In this document: one piece after another, positions 1 through 6,044 of the stretch
Layout: each line of letters begins with the position of its first letter
Numbering within the stretch: position 1 is the stretch's first letter
NCBI RefSeq assembly: GCF_020217185.1
Contig: NZ_JAIWNX010000089.1
Span: 1-10,000, forward strand
DNA length: 10,000 nt
Source: Asticcacaulis sp.
GTDB taxonomy: Bacteria; Pseudomonadota; Alphaproteobacteria; Caulobacterales; Caulobacteraceae
Direction: 5' to 3'
Program-made: the position numbers and the translations under genes
Notes under the pieces: model-generated
Seen by the model: the letters and a program-made list of their open reading frames with translations, nothing else
What the model was told of the DNA's origin: nothing
Database searches by the model: none

Positions 1-317
1 CCGGTTTCGGCGACCGCGTCGGCGACGTCACGGCCGGTGACCGAACCGTAGAGCTGACCGGTTTCACCCGCCTGACGGATGATCACGTACTGCTGACCGT
101 CGAGTTCGGCGCCTTGCGTTTCGGCAGCCGAGCGAGCGGCGGCGTTACGGGCGACGATCTGTTCCTTCTGAGCTTCAAAGAACTTCAGATTGGCGGTCGT
201 GGCGCGCAGGGCCTTGTGACGCGGCAGCAGGAAGTTACGGGCAAAGCCGTCCTTAACCGACACGACGTCACCGATAACGCCCAGATTTTCAACGCGTTCC
301 AGGAGAACAACTTTCAT
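1..317 (-). CDS. rplI: 50S ribosomal protein L9, 3' end cut by the window edge
   Basis: L9 is a two-domain large-subunit protein that binds 23S rRNA near the base of the L1 stalk and helps maintain reading frame. The start is the ATG at 315-317, giving MKVVLLERVENLG, followed by the family signature GDVVSVKDGFARNFLLP, i.e. the rRNA-binding N-terminal domain of bacterial L9. About 105 residues are present, through the linker helix and into the C-terminal domain (GQLYGSVTGRDVADAVAET); the remainder lies beyond base 1. A good Shine-Dalgarno, AAGGAG with 8 nt spacing, precedes the ATG and overlaps the rpsR stop codon. It is the third gene of the rpsF-rpsR-rplI operon. Nothing is unusual apart from the truncation by the window. 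Confidence 0.97.
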   Translation of the reverse strand, partial: MKVVLLERVENLGVIGDVVSVKDGFARNFLLPRHKALRATTANLKFFEAQKEQIVARNAAARSAAETQGAELDGQQYVIIRQAGETGQLYGSVTGRDVADAVAET

Positions 318-329
318 GGGTGCGTCTCC

Positions 330-608
330 TTACTTCACGACGTAGGGCAGAAGTGCCAGGAAGCGGGCGCGCTTGATGGCCTTGGCCAGTTCACGTTGCT
401 TCTTTTGCGACACAGCGGTGATGCGCGACGGCACGATCTTGCCGCGCTCGGAGATGTAGCGTTGCAGCAGCTTCACGTCCTTGTAGTCGATCTTCGGGGC
501 GTTGGCGCCGGAGAACGGGCACACCTTGCGGCGGCGGAAAAACGGACGACGAGCCGGAGCGGAGCCGACGGGAGCGCCCGGAGTGGCGGCGATAGTGTCT
601 TCAGCCAT
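330..608 (-). CDS. rpsR: 30S ribosomal protein S18
   Basis: S18 is a small-subunit protein that pairs with S6 on the platform of the 30S subunit. The 92-residue product carries the S18 core: RRKVCPFSG at about residues 26-34, then [18 protein letters not shown] and the basic [22 protein letters not shown] region ending in LLPYV. It is longer than the roughly 75-residue E. coli protein because of an N-terminal extension of about 20 residues rich in Ala and Pro, as is common in alphaproteobacteria. The start ATG (606-608) is preceded by AAGGAG with 8 nt spacing, and this Shine-Dalgarno overlaps the rpsF stop. The gap to rpsF and the gap to rplI are both 12 nt, so the three genes are probably one translationally linked transcript. 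Confidence 0.98.
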   Translation of the reverse strand: MAEDTIAATPGAPVGSAPARRPFFRRRKVCPFSGANAPKIDYKDVKLLQRYISERGKIVPSRITAVSQKKQRELAKAIKRARFLALLPYVVK

Positions 609-620
609 CTTCAGATCTCC

Positions 621-995
621 TTATTGCTCAGCGAATTCAGCACGTTCGGAACGCTCAGCGCGCTCCGGACGGTCACGACGCGACAGAACCGGCGACAGTT
701 CCAGATCCAGCTCTTCGACGCGAACGGTCAGGAAGCGGATGACGTCTTCGTTGATCGACAACTGACGTTCCATTTCCTTCACGGCGGCGGCCGGCGCATC
801 AATGGCCAGCAGCGAGTAGTGCGCCTTGCGGTTCTTCTTCACGCGGTAGGTGAGGTTGCGCAGACCCCAGTATTCGATCTTGGCGACCGAGCCGCCCAGT
901 TCTTCGATCAGCGCCTTGAGGGTATCGTTGAGACCTTCCGCCTGTTGCGGCGAAATGTCCTGCCGTGCGAGCACGACGTGTTCATAAAGTGCCAT
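621..995 (-). CDS. rpsF: 30S ribosomal protein S6
   Basis: S6 is a small-subunit platform protein that binds 16S rRNA as a heterodimer with S18. The 124-residue product begins [20 protein letters not shown] and has the family core: [22 protein letters not shown] at about residues 41-62 and the strand [11 protein letters not shown] near residue 85-95. The C-terminal tail is low-complexity and charged ([16 protein letters not shown]), matching the variable tails of alphaproteobacterial S6. The frame is open upstream to about 1052, but the ATG at 993-995 is chosen because it gives the canonical S6 N-terminus and is preceded by GGAAGAGGA at proper spacing. It is the first gene of the operon with rpsR and rplI. 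The leader contains a possible regulatory structure, listed separately. Confidence 0.97.
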   Translation of the reverse strand: MALYEHVVLARQDISPQQAEGLNDTLKALIEELGGSVAKIEYWGLRNLTYRVKKNRKAHYSLLAIDAPAAAVKEMERQLSINEDVIRFLTVRVEELDLELSPVLSRRDRPERAERSERAEFAEQ

Positions 996-1003
996 TTGGT
1001 CCT

Positions 1004-1045
1004 CTTCCGTTGAGCGGGGTGGCGCGCATTCGGGCGGAAGTCCCG
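1004..1045 (-). promoter_or_regulatory. Possible rpsF leader pseudoknot over the ribosome binding site
   Basis: On the minus strand CGGG (1045-1042) can pair with CCCG (1034-1031), leaving ACTTCCG as a 7-nt loop. The CTTCCG of that loop is perfectly complementary to CGGAAG (1009-1004), which is part of the rpsF Shine-Dalgarno region. Together these form an H-type pseudoknot or two competing hairpins. S6:S18-binding leader motifs upstream of rpsF are known in many bacteria; that this is such an element is inference, and I could not match it base by base to the known consensus. The stems are short (4 and 6 bp). Confidence 0.33.
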
Positions 1046-1100
1046 GACACACGATGGATCATGGCTCCTCACAATGAGGGATGACCACCACGCAAGCGAA

Positions 1101-1127
1101 GCGGGCGCTATAGTCTATAACGCCCGC
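1101..1127 (-). terminator. GC-rich hairpin between peroxiredoxin and rpsF
   Basis: The arms GCGGGCG (1101-1107) and CGCCCGC (1121-1127) pair over 7 bp, and inside them TATA (1109-1112) can pair with TATA (1116-1119) around a 3-nt loop, interrupted by one C/A mismatch. It lies 28 nt past the peroxiredoxin stop, in the right place for a terminator of that gene, but the following minus-strand bases (TTCGCTTGCG) are only weakly T-rich. It also overlaps the candidate rpsF promoter, so it may serve both roles or act as a DNA-level element. Confidence 0.35.
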
Positions 1128-1135
1128 ATAATCAA
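1107..1135 (-). promoter_or_regulatory. Candidate sigma70-type promoter for rpsF-rpsR-rplI
   Basis: On the minus strand TTGATT (1135-1130) and TATAGC (1112-1107) are separated by exactly 17 nt. Four of six bases match the classical consensus in each box. The predicted start would be near 1100, giving an rpsF leader of about 105 nt. This is the best promoter-like match in the gap between peroxiredoxin and rpsF. The -10 box falls inside the left arm and loop of the GC-rich hairpin at 1101-1127. Confidence 0.48.
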
Positions 1136-1154
1136 GTCAGATAAGGAAAAGCCG

Positions 1155-1682
1155 TTATTTCAGGCCATTCGCGGCGGCCAGCAGGCTGGGGACGTGGGTG
1201 GCGGCGTCTTTCGAGTCATGCACGAAAGTGATCTTGCCATCCCTGCCGATCACGTAGGAAACGCGGCCCGACATCGGCACCGCCGGCAGCTTGGCGTCGT
1301 ATTTTTCAGCAATCTTGGCCCCCTTGTCGGAGCCCACCGGGAACTTGCCGCCGCAGTCCGCGGTCGAGAACTTCTGAAGCGTCGGCACATCATCCGCCGA
1401 AAGGCCCACAACGCTGATCTTTTTGGCGGCGAACTTGTCCATGTTCTCGGAAAACTGACGCGCCTCCAGCGAACAGCCACCGGTAAAGGCCTTGGGATAG
1501 AAGTACACGATCACCGGGCCCTGCTTCAGGGCCGATTTCAGCGAAAAATCATGAACCTTGCCATTGGTGGCGGCCTTGACCATGAAGTCGGGAGCCTTGT
1601 CGCCCACCTTAAGCGCGGCAAGGGCGGGCGAGGCGGCGGTGAGGGCGAAGGCGGCGGCAATCAGAGCGGCACGGGTGATCAT
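1155..1682 (-). CDS. Exported peroxiredoxin, BCP/PrxQ-like
   Basis: This is a thiol peroxidase that reduces hydrogen peroxide or alkyl hydroperoxides through a reactive cysteine. Residues 1-22 form a Sec-type signal peptide (hydrophobic, Ala-rich, ending SPALA before ALKVG), so the enzyme should act in the periplasm. The thioredoxin-like fold follows: KAPDF at 29-33, VIVYFYPKAFTGGC at 57-70 containing the PxxxTxxC active site (P63, T67, C70 as peroxidatic Cys), SADD at 95-98, FPVGSD at 114-119, and R140 before the SYVIGRDG strand as the probable catalytic Arg. C110 could be a resolving Cys, 40 residues downstream, as in BCP/PrxQ proteins whose second Cys lies in helix alpha3; that assignment is inference. 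The 175-residue length equals a usual BCP plus a signal peptide. The start ATG has GGAG 7 nt upstream. Its electron donor is not evident nearby. Confidence 0.92.
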   Translation of the reverse strand: MITRAALIAAAFALTAASPALAALKVGDKAPDFMVKAATNGKVHDFSLKSALKQGPVIVYFYPKAFTGGCSLEARQFSENMDKFAAKKISVVGLSADDVPTLQKFSTADCGGKFPVGSDKGAKIAEKYDAKLPAVPMSGRVSYVIGRDGKITFVHDSKDAATHVPSLLAAANGLK

Positions 1683-1756
1683 GGGACGTCTCCATTGAAT
1701 TTGTAACGCCTTATACGACGGTTTGCCGCCCTTGGCTCAGATAATCTGACCGGATT

Positions 1757-1799
1757 TGACTTGCTTATCGCAACTTAAGAGCTTGCGCTTTGCAAGTCA
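1757..1799 (-). terminator. Inverted repeat between S9 peptidase and peroxiredoxin
   Basis: TGACTTGC (1757-1764) and GCAAGTCA (1792-1799) are perfect 8-bp inverted repeats starting 9 nt past the downstream peptidase stop. An inner alternative hairpin, CTTGC (1782-1786) with GCAAG (1792-1796), is also possible. There is no clear T-tract in the direction of transcription. It may be a weak terminator or a protein-binding site for peroxiredoxin expression. The rest of this gap (1683-1756) holds no convincing promoter; the best -10-like hexamer on the minus strand is TATAAG at 1715-1710, without a good -35. Confidence 0.28.
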
Positions 1800-1807
1800 G
1801 AATCGTC

Positions 1808-3787
1808 TCAGGCTGGTGGGTTATGCTTTTCAATGAAGGCGATGGTCGCTTCAAGCATCTGAAGGCGTGTCGCTTCTGTGGTCAGCCAGTGATCCTCACC
1901 GGCAAGGACGAGCATTTCTATCGGTTTCCCGGCCTTTTGCATAGCTCTTTGCATACGCTGGCTTTGTTCTATCGGGACCACATCGTCGTCCTTACCGTGG
2001 ATGAGCAAAACCGGGACATCGCATTTGTCCACGTGCAAATCAGGGGACGCAGCGTCCCACAGGCTTTTGTCGCCCATAAAGCGATTCCAGTATTGAAGCG
2101 TTGGGCTTAGTCGGCGACCTGTTTCCTTGAATTCCCAGTCCATCATGGCCTTCAGGTTGGATACGCCGGCTACAGCTACCGCACAGCGGTAGATTCCAGG
2201 GTCGAGCGTTACCCCCGCCATGGCCGCATAACCGCCGTAGGAGGCGCCGGTGATGGCAACGCGCCTGGCGTCAATAATGCCCTCCTTTGCGAGGTGGCGC
2301 ACACCATCGCTGAGGTCGGTTTGCATCTTGCGACCCCACTCACCGTAGCCCTTCTCGACAAACTCCTGACCGTAACCGTCGGAACCACGGAAGTTCGGTT
2401 GCAGCACAGCGTATCCGCGTGAGGCCAGTGCCTGTGACCACCAGTCGAAACCGATCTCATCAGCACTTTGCGGACCGCCGTGCGGTAAAACCACCAGGGG
2501 CAGGTTCTTCGGGTCACGGCCCTTGAGCGCCGGGGCCGGGGGCAGAGTCAGATAGCCATGAATGCTGAGGCCGTCTGCTGCCTTGTAGGTGAGTTCGCTT
2601 TTGGGGGCGATCCACTCGGCCGGCAAATCCGCACGGGTTTGTCCTACCAGCTTATTCTGGCCGGTCGTGAAGTCGATGAAGTAATAGCTTCCGGCGTCGT
2701 CAACGGCTTCGCTGTAGGCAATCAGCTTACGGGGATCATCCGCACGCGACATTACCCGCGTGACGGTACTGCCTTCGAGCAGAGCATTGGTTTCATTATG
2801 CAATTTTTCGAGCAATGGGTCAAAAAATTCGTATTCATTGCCTTCAGGGTTGCGCCTTACAAAACCGACAAGCCGTTTTGAGGCTGGATGAATGAGAGGA
2901 GACACATTGTCTCCTGTAAGTGTGGTTGGTTCGCTCGGTGTACCGTCTCGTGAAAATTCGATATATTTTCCGTCCCACTTGCCACCGTTAAACCGGACCA
3001 GCAGACTGTCTTCAGCGCGACCTCGTCCAACCAGGAACGGGCGCTCCAGTTCGGCGAACACCTCTTCGTAAATGGTGGTCCACAGGGTGTTGAGATAGCG
3101 CAGGCGCCACAATTTTTCGCTCTGCTTGTACTCCGAACGCGCGATTAGAGTACCGTCGGGTTTATAAACCCAATTAAGGACGTGTTCCTTTCCTTCATCC
3201 ATTTTGGTGTAACGGCCTGTGGTGGTGTCGAAAGCCAACAGGCTGTAAAAAACCTCAGCGCCAAACCGCACGTTCGAGGCGGTCACATGGGGTCTACCGT
3301 TGATCGAAATGCGCCCAAGGCTGCCTATGACTATCGGGTAGTAGTCCTTCAGATTTTCGTAAAGCAGCAAAGAGGTACGCGCTTTTACATCTACGATATG
3401 AGCGCGCGAATATTCGTTCTTGTCTCCGATAAATCTGACCAGATCAGCCGTCACGGAGGATGTCACGAGTAACCGATCATTGTCGGCCCATGTCAAATCA
3501 CGCACCTTCATGTCCGCGATGGGCATGAAGTTCAGCTTGCCGGGCGTGATCTCGTAATCCATCAGGACCAGCTGCCCCTTGATGTTCCTAATAAAGCCCA
3601 CCCGCTTGCCGTCCGGCGATAGCGTGACCTCAGACATGTCGGGCAACCGTCCGTACACTGATATGGCCGGCCGAGGGGACTCAGCCGCCCTCGCCGTAGA
3701 AGCGTCTACTGCCAGCGGAACAGCAGTCAGCAGACTGCTAGCGGACAAAAGCTGACCCATAGCGTGCCGACGATTGATAAATGGCAT
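1808..3787 (-). CDS. Exported S9-family serine peptidase (prolyl oligopeptidase-like), copy 1
   Basis: This is a predicted periplasmic oligopeptidase or dipeptidyl/acylaminoacyl peptidase of 659 residues. The N-terminus has a twin-arginine (R6-R7) followed by a modest hydrophobic stretch and an ARA site at 32-34; this resembles a degenerate Tat signal, and Sec export is the alternative. Residues about 40-390 look like the beta-propeller (for example LSPDGKRVGFI and several GR/PDG turns). The catalytic alpha/beta-hydrolase domain follows: HGGP at 436-439, NFRGSDGYG, the nucleophile S516 in GASYGGYAA, D601 in the GKDDDVVP segment and H633 in EDHWL. Triad spacing (85 and 32) suits S9 enzymes. 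The start ATG has AAGGGG at good spacing. It lies 101 bp downstream of a paralogue (3889-5838) on the same strand. Substrate specificity cannot be read from the sequence. Base composition looks somewhat less GC-rich than the flanking operons, especially over the propeller. Confidence 0.92.
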   Translation of the reverse strand: MPFINRRHAMGQLLSASSLLTAVPLAVDASTARAAESPRPAISVYGRLPDMSEVTLSPDGKRVGFIRNIKGQLVLMDYEITPGKLNFMPIADMKVRDLTWADNDRLLVTSSVTADLVRFIGDKNEYSRAHIVDVKARTSLLLYENLKDYYPIVIGSLGRISINGRPHVTASNVRFGAEVFYSLLAFDTTTGRYTKMDEGKEHVLNWVYKPDGTLIARSEYKQSEKLWRLRYLNTLWTTIYEEVFAELERPFLVGRGRAEDSLLVRFNGGKWDGKYIEFSRDGTPSEPTTLTGDNVSPLIHPASKRLVGFVRRNPEGNEYEFFDPLLEKLHNETNALLEGSTVTRVMSRADDPRKLIAYSEAVDDAGSYYFIDFTTGQNKLVGQTRADLPAEWIAPKSELTYKAADGLSIHGYLTLPPAPALKGRDPKNLPLVVLPHGGPQSADEIGFDWWSQALASRGYAVLQPNFRGSDGYGQEFVEKGYGEWGRKMQTDLSDGVRHLAKEGIIDARRVAITGASYGGYAAMAGVTLDPGIYRCAVAVAGVSNLKAMMDWEFKETGRRLSPTLQYWNRFMGDKSLWDAASPDLHVDKCDVPVLLIHGKDDDVVPIEQSQRMQRAMQKAGKPIEMLVLAGEDHWLTTEATRLQMLEATIAFIEKHNPPA

Positions 3788-3888
3788 GATTTTCCCCTTA
3801 ACAAAGTCCCCTCACGAAGAAACTATATGTCAACTTAAGCATACAAGCACCGCTTTTTTGCTAAAGTCGTGTGCTCTCGGACGTAAAG
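3788..3888 (-). promoter_or_regulatory. Gap between the two S9 peptidases: promoter-like hexamers, no clear terminator
   Basis: On the minus strand TTGACA (3833-3828) is a perfect -35 hexamer, but no good -10 lies 16-18 nt beyond it. TATAGT (3827-3822) directly follows and would need a -35 near 3845-3850, where the match is poor (GTGCTT). The only T-rich run (3854-3859) is on the opposite strand. I see no convincing terminator for the upstream peptidase, so read-through into the downstream copy is plausible. The 9-mer CTTAAGTTG (3839-3831) recurs upstream of the peroxiredoxin (1779-1771). Confidence 0.2.
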
Positions 3889-5838
3889 CTAATAGGCCGG
3901 GTTGTGCTTTTCGATAAAGCTGACCACGGCGTCCATGGTCTGCACGCGGGATGCTTCACGCGACAGCCAGTGATCCTCTTCCTTGAGCAGGATCAGATCC
4001 ACCTCCTTACCGGCTTTTTTCAGGGCGTCGCGCATCCGGTAGCTCTGGTCAATCGGCACGACCGTGTCGTCCTTGCCGTGGATCAGTTGGATGGGGATGG
4101 TGACATTGGCCGCTTTCAGGTCCGGAGACACCTCCGCCCAGCGGCTTTCGTCGCCCAGAAAACGCTTCCAGTAGAGCACCTTCCGAGCCTTTTTATCATA
4201 GCCGACGGACTCTTCTTCGTAAGCGATCATCTTCTTGAGATTGGTGACAGGCGCAATGCCGCTGGCGCAGCGATAGACGCCGGGATCAAGCGTCGCGCCC
4301 GCCATGGCCGCATAGCCACCGTAGGACGCACCGACGATGCAAACGCGCTTCGCGTCGATCGTGCCTTCCTTGGCCAGATAGCGCACACCGTCCGACAGGT
4401 CGGTCTGCATTTTGCGGCCCCATTCGCCATAACCCTTTTCCGTAAAGGCCTCGCCATAGCCGCTGGAACCGCGGAAATTGGGTTGCAGGACCGCATAACC
4501 GCGCGAGGCGATGGCCTGAGACATCCAGTCGTAGCTGATGTCGTCATAGGACTCTGGCCCGCCGTGCGGCAGCACGATAAGCGGCAGGTTTTTCGCTTCC
4601 CGACCCGGCGGCAGGGTCAGATAGCCGTGAATCTCCAGCCCATCCGCCGCCTTATAGGTCACCTTGCGTTTTTCGGCGACCCATTCCGCGGGCACTTCGG
4701 GGCGCGTCTGCCCTACGATCTTGAAGCTTCTGGTGGTGTAGTCGATAAAGTAGTAGGAGCCGGGATCGCCGGGGCCTTCGCCATAGACAATAATCTTCTT
4801 GCCATCATCCGAAACATCTTCAAGAGTGCGATAGGTATAGTCCGGCATCCCTTTTTCGATCAGACGCGGCAGGTTGGCCAGATCGGCGGCAAAGAAGGTA
4901 TAGACGGGGCCATCGGGGTTGTAGTTTATAAATCCCGCCAGCTTTCTCGTTGCCGGATGATAGAAGGTGCCGACATTGCTGCCCTTGGTATCCAGAGGCT
5001 CGCTGAACCGGCCATCCGGGAAGACTTCGTAATAGTTGCCAGCCTTTTCGCCAGCATTGATATAGACCAGCACCGATTCGTCATCGCGGCCGCGTCCCAC
5101 AAGAGACGGCGCGTCCAGCAACTGCTTTTCCGAGTAGATCGCACGATACTTGCCATTCTGCCGGTAACGCAGCGTCCACACCCTGGTGTCACGATCATAT
5201 TCGGCCCGCGCCATGATCTCGCCATCCGGACGCACGATCCAGTTCTGGACGTGATGGGGCACTTCGTCCATCTGATGCCCGCGTCCGGTATTCAGATCGA
5301 AACTATACAGACTGCGCAGGCCTTCGCCCTCAATCTTGACGTTAGAGGCGGTAACTCGGTACGCGTCTTTGACCTTGATGCGGTTATAATCGCCCATGAC
5401 GATACGATAAAAACCGTCCGTCTTACCAAACAGGGTTAAGGTTTTGTTGCGCGGCAAATCGAGTATCTGACCCGAATAATACTCATCCTTGCCGCCGACA
5501 AAGTCGCGCAGATCCACTGATTGCGACGAAATCAGGATGATGCGCGTCTCATCCCCCCAAAACAGGGAGCGGACCTTCACATCGCCGACCTTCAGCGCTT
5601 TGAATTCATCCTTTTCAAGGTCAATATCCAGCAACAGACGTTGCGCCCCCAGCCCCTTGATCAGGGCTATGCGCTTCCCGTCGGGCGACAGGGCGACCTT
5701 ATCAATATCAGGAAGCTTACTGAACGCGGTGAGCGGCGGTGGCGCGCCCAGCGTGTTTGCCGGATCGGCCTCGGCCGCTGCCGAAAAGGCGCAGATTGCC
5801 AGAACGCCCGCAAAGACGCTGCTTTTCAATAAGCGCAT
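3889..5838 (-). CDS. Exported S9-family serine peptidase (prolyl oligopeptidase-like), copy 2
   Basis: This 649-residue protein is a paralogue of the product of 1808-3787. Residues 1-22 are a Sec signal peptide (MRLLKSS, hydrophobic core, then AAA before EADP). The beta-propeller spans about 35-385 (LSPDGKRIALI, RPDGEIMA, HPATRKLAGF). The hydrolase domain has HGGP at 425-428, NFRGSSGYG, nucleophile S505 in GASYGGYAA, D591 in the GKDDTVVP segment and H623 in EEDHWL, so the triad is intact. Between HGGP and the nucleophile, about 65 of 81 residues are identical to copy 1, whereas the propellers diverge far more. That pattern suggests conserved catalysis with different substrate gating (inference). 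The start ATG has AAGGGGG upstream. It faces away from fabD across a 206-bp divergent region. The exact peptidase specificity is unknown. Confidence 0.93.
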   Translation of the reverse strand: MRLLKSSVFAGVLAICAFSAAAEADPANTLGAPPPLTAFSKLPDIDKVALSPDGKRIALIKGLGAQRLLLDIDLEKDEFKALKVGDVKVRSLFWGDETRIILISSQSVDLRDFVGGKDEYYSGQILDLPRNKTLTLFGKTDGFYRIVMGDYNRIKVKDAYRVTASNVKIEGEGLRSLYSFDLNTGRGHQMDEVPHHVQNWIVRPDGEIMARAEYDRDTRVWTLRYRQNGKYRAIYSEKQLLDAPSLVGRGRDDESVLVYINAGEKAGNYYEVFPDGRFSEPLDTKGSNVGTFYHPATRKLAGFINYNPDGPVYTFFAADLANLPRLIEKGMPDYTYRTLEDVSDDGKKIIVYGEGPGDPGSYYFIDYTTRSFKIVGQTRPEVPAEWVAEKRKVTYKAADGLEIHGYLTLPPGREAKNLPLIVLPHGGPESYDDISYDWMSQAIASRGYAVLQPNFRGSSGYGEAFTEKGYGEWGRKMQTDLSDGVRYLAKEGTIDAKRVCIVGASYGGYAAMAGATLDPGVYRCASGIAPVTNLKKMIAYEEESVGYDKKARKVLYWKRFLGDESRWAEVSPDLKAANVTIPIQLIHGKDDTVVPIDQSYRMRDALKKAGKEVDLILLKEEDHWLSREASRVQTMDAVVSFIEKHNPAY

Positions 5839-5894
5839 GAAATCCCCCTTATATTCCCCTCTGGACGGCCCCGGCCGCTTGTTTAACGCTTCTA

Positions 5895-5923
5895 TCTTTA
5901 CGAATATTTGCGGTCACCTACAA
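5895..5923 (-). promoter_or_regulatory. Weak candidate promoter for the S9 peptidase pair
   Basis: On the minus strand TTGTAG (5923-5918) and TAAAGA (5900-5895) are 17 nt apart, about 57 nt upstream of the peptidase start. Each box matches only three of six consensus positions, so the call rests mainly on spacing and place in the divergent region. Confidence 0.22.
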
Positions 5924-5978
5924 CCGTTTTTCATGTCGATCAGATCAGCGGTGTCCGTCGGGGCGGGGCGCAAGCCTC

Positions 5979-6007
5979 TTGCCCTTGGGGGCGGATTGCC
6001 CTAACCC
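5979..6007 (+). promoter_or_regulatory. Weak candidate promoter for fabD with a direct repeat
   Basis: TTGCCC (5979-5984) and TAACCC (6002-6007) are 17 nt apart and end 37 nt before the fabD ATG. The -10 match is poor by the E. coli standard. The heptamer TTGCCCT occurs twice, at 5979-5985 and 5996-6002, and a small hairpin (GCAAG-CCT-CTTGC, 5970-5982) overlaps the first copy. Confidence 0.2.
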
Positions 6008-6044
6008 ATGCCGCTCCAATTAACTGGTCGGGACAAGGCATTAC

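Noticed and set aside
996..1052. A longer S6 reading frame starting at a GTG near 1052
   Set aside because: The extension is not S6-like, and the ATG at 993-995 has a proper ribosome binding site and the canonical MALYEHV start.
982..1062. A 26-codon upstream ORF on the minus strand (starts [19 protein letters not shown]) that overlaps the rpsF start
   Set aside because: The preceding GGAG lies only 2 nt from its ATG, too close for good initiation, and the peptide has no recognisable leader features. The same bases are better explained by RNA structure.
3845..3880. Possible rho-independent terminator with a run of six T on the plus strand
   Set aside because: No plus-strand gene ends here, and for the minus-strand peptidase the run is A, with only a loose AGCAC/GTGCT stem.
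3871..5439. A 522-residue open frame on the plus strand opposite the upstream S9 peptidase
   Set aside because: It is a shadow frame in GC-rich coding DNA; the opposite strand encodes a complete peptidase with an intact triad and signal peptide.
5791..5838. Possible lipoprotein signal (LAIC, Cys16) in the upstream S9 peptidase
   Set aside because: The residue before Cys is Ile, which does not fit the lipobox, and a normal AxA-type cleavage site follows.
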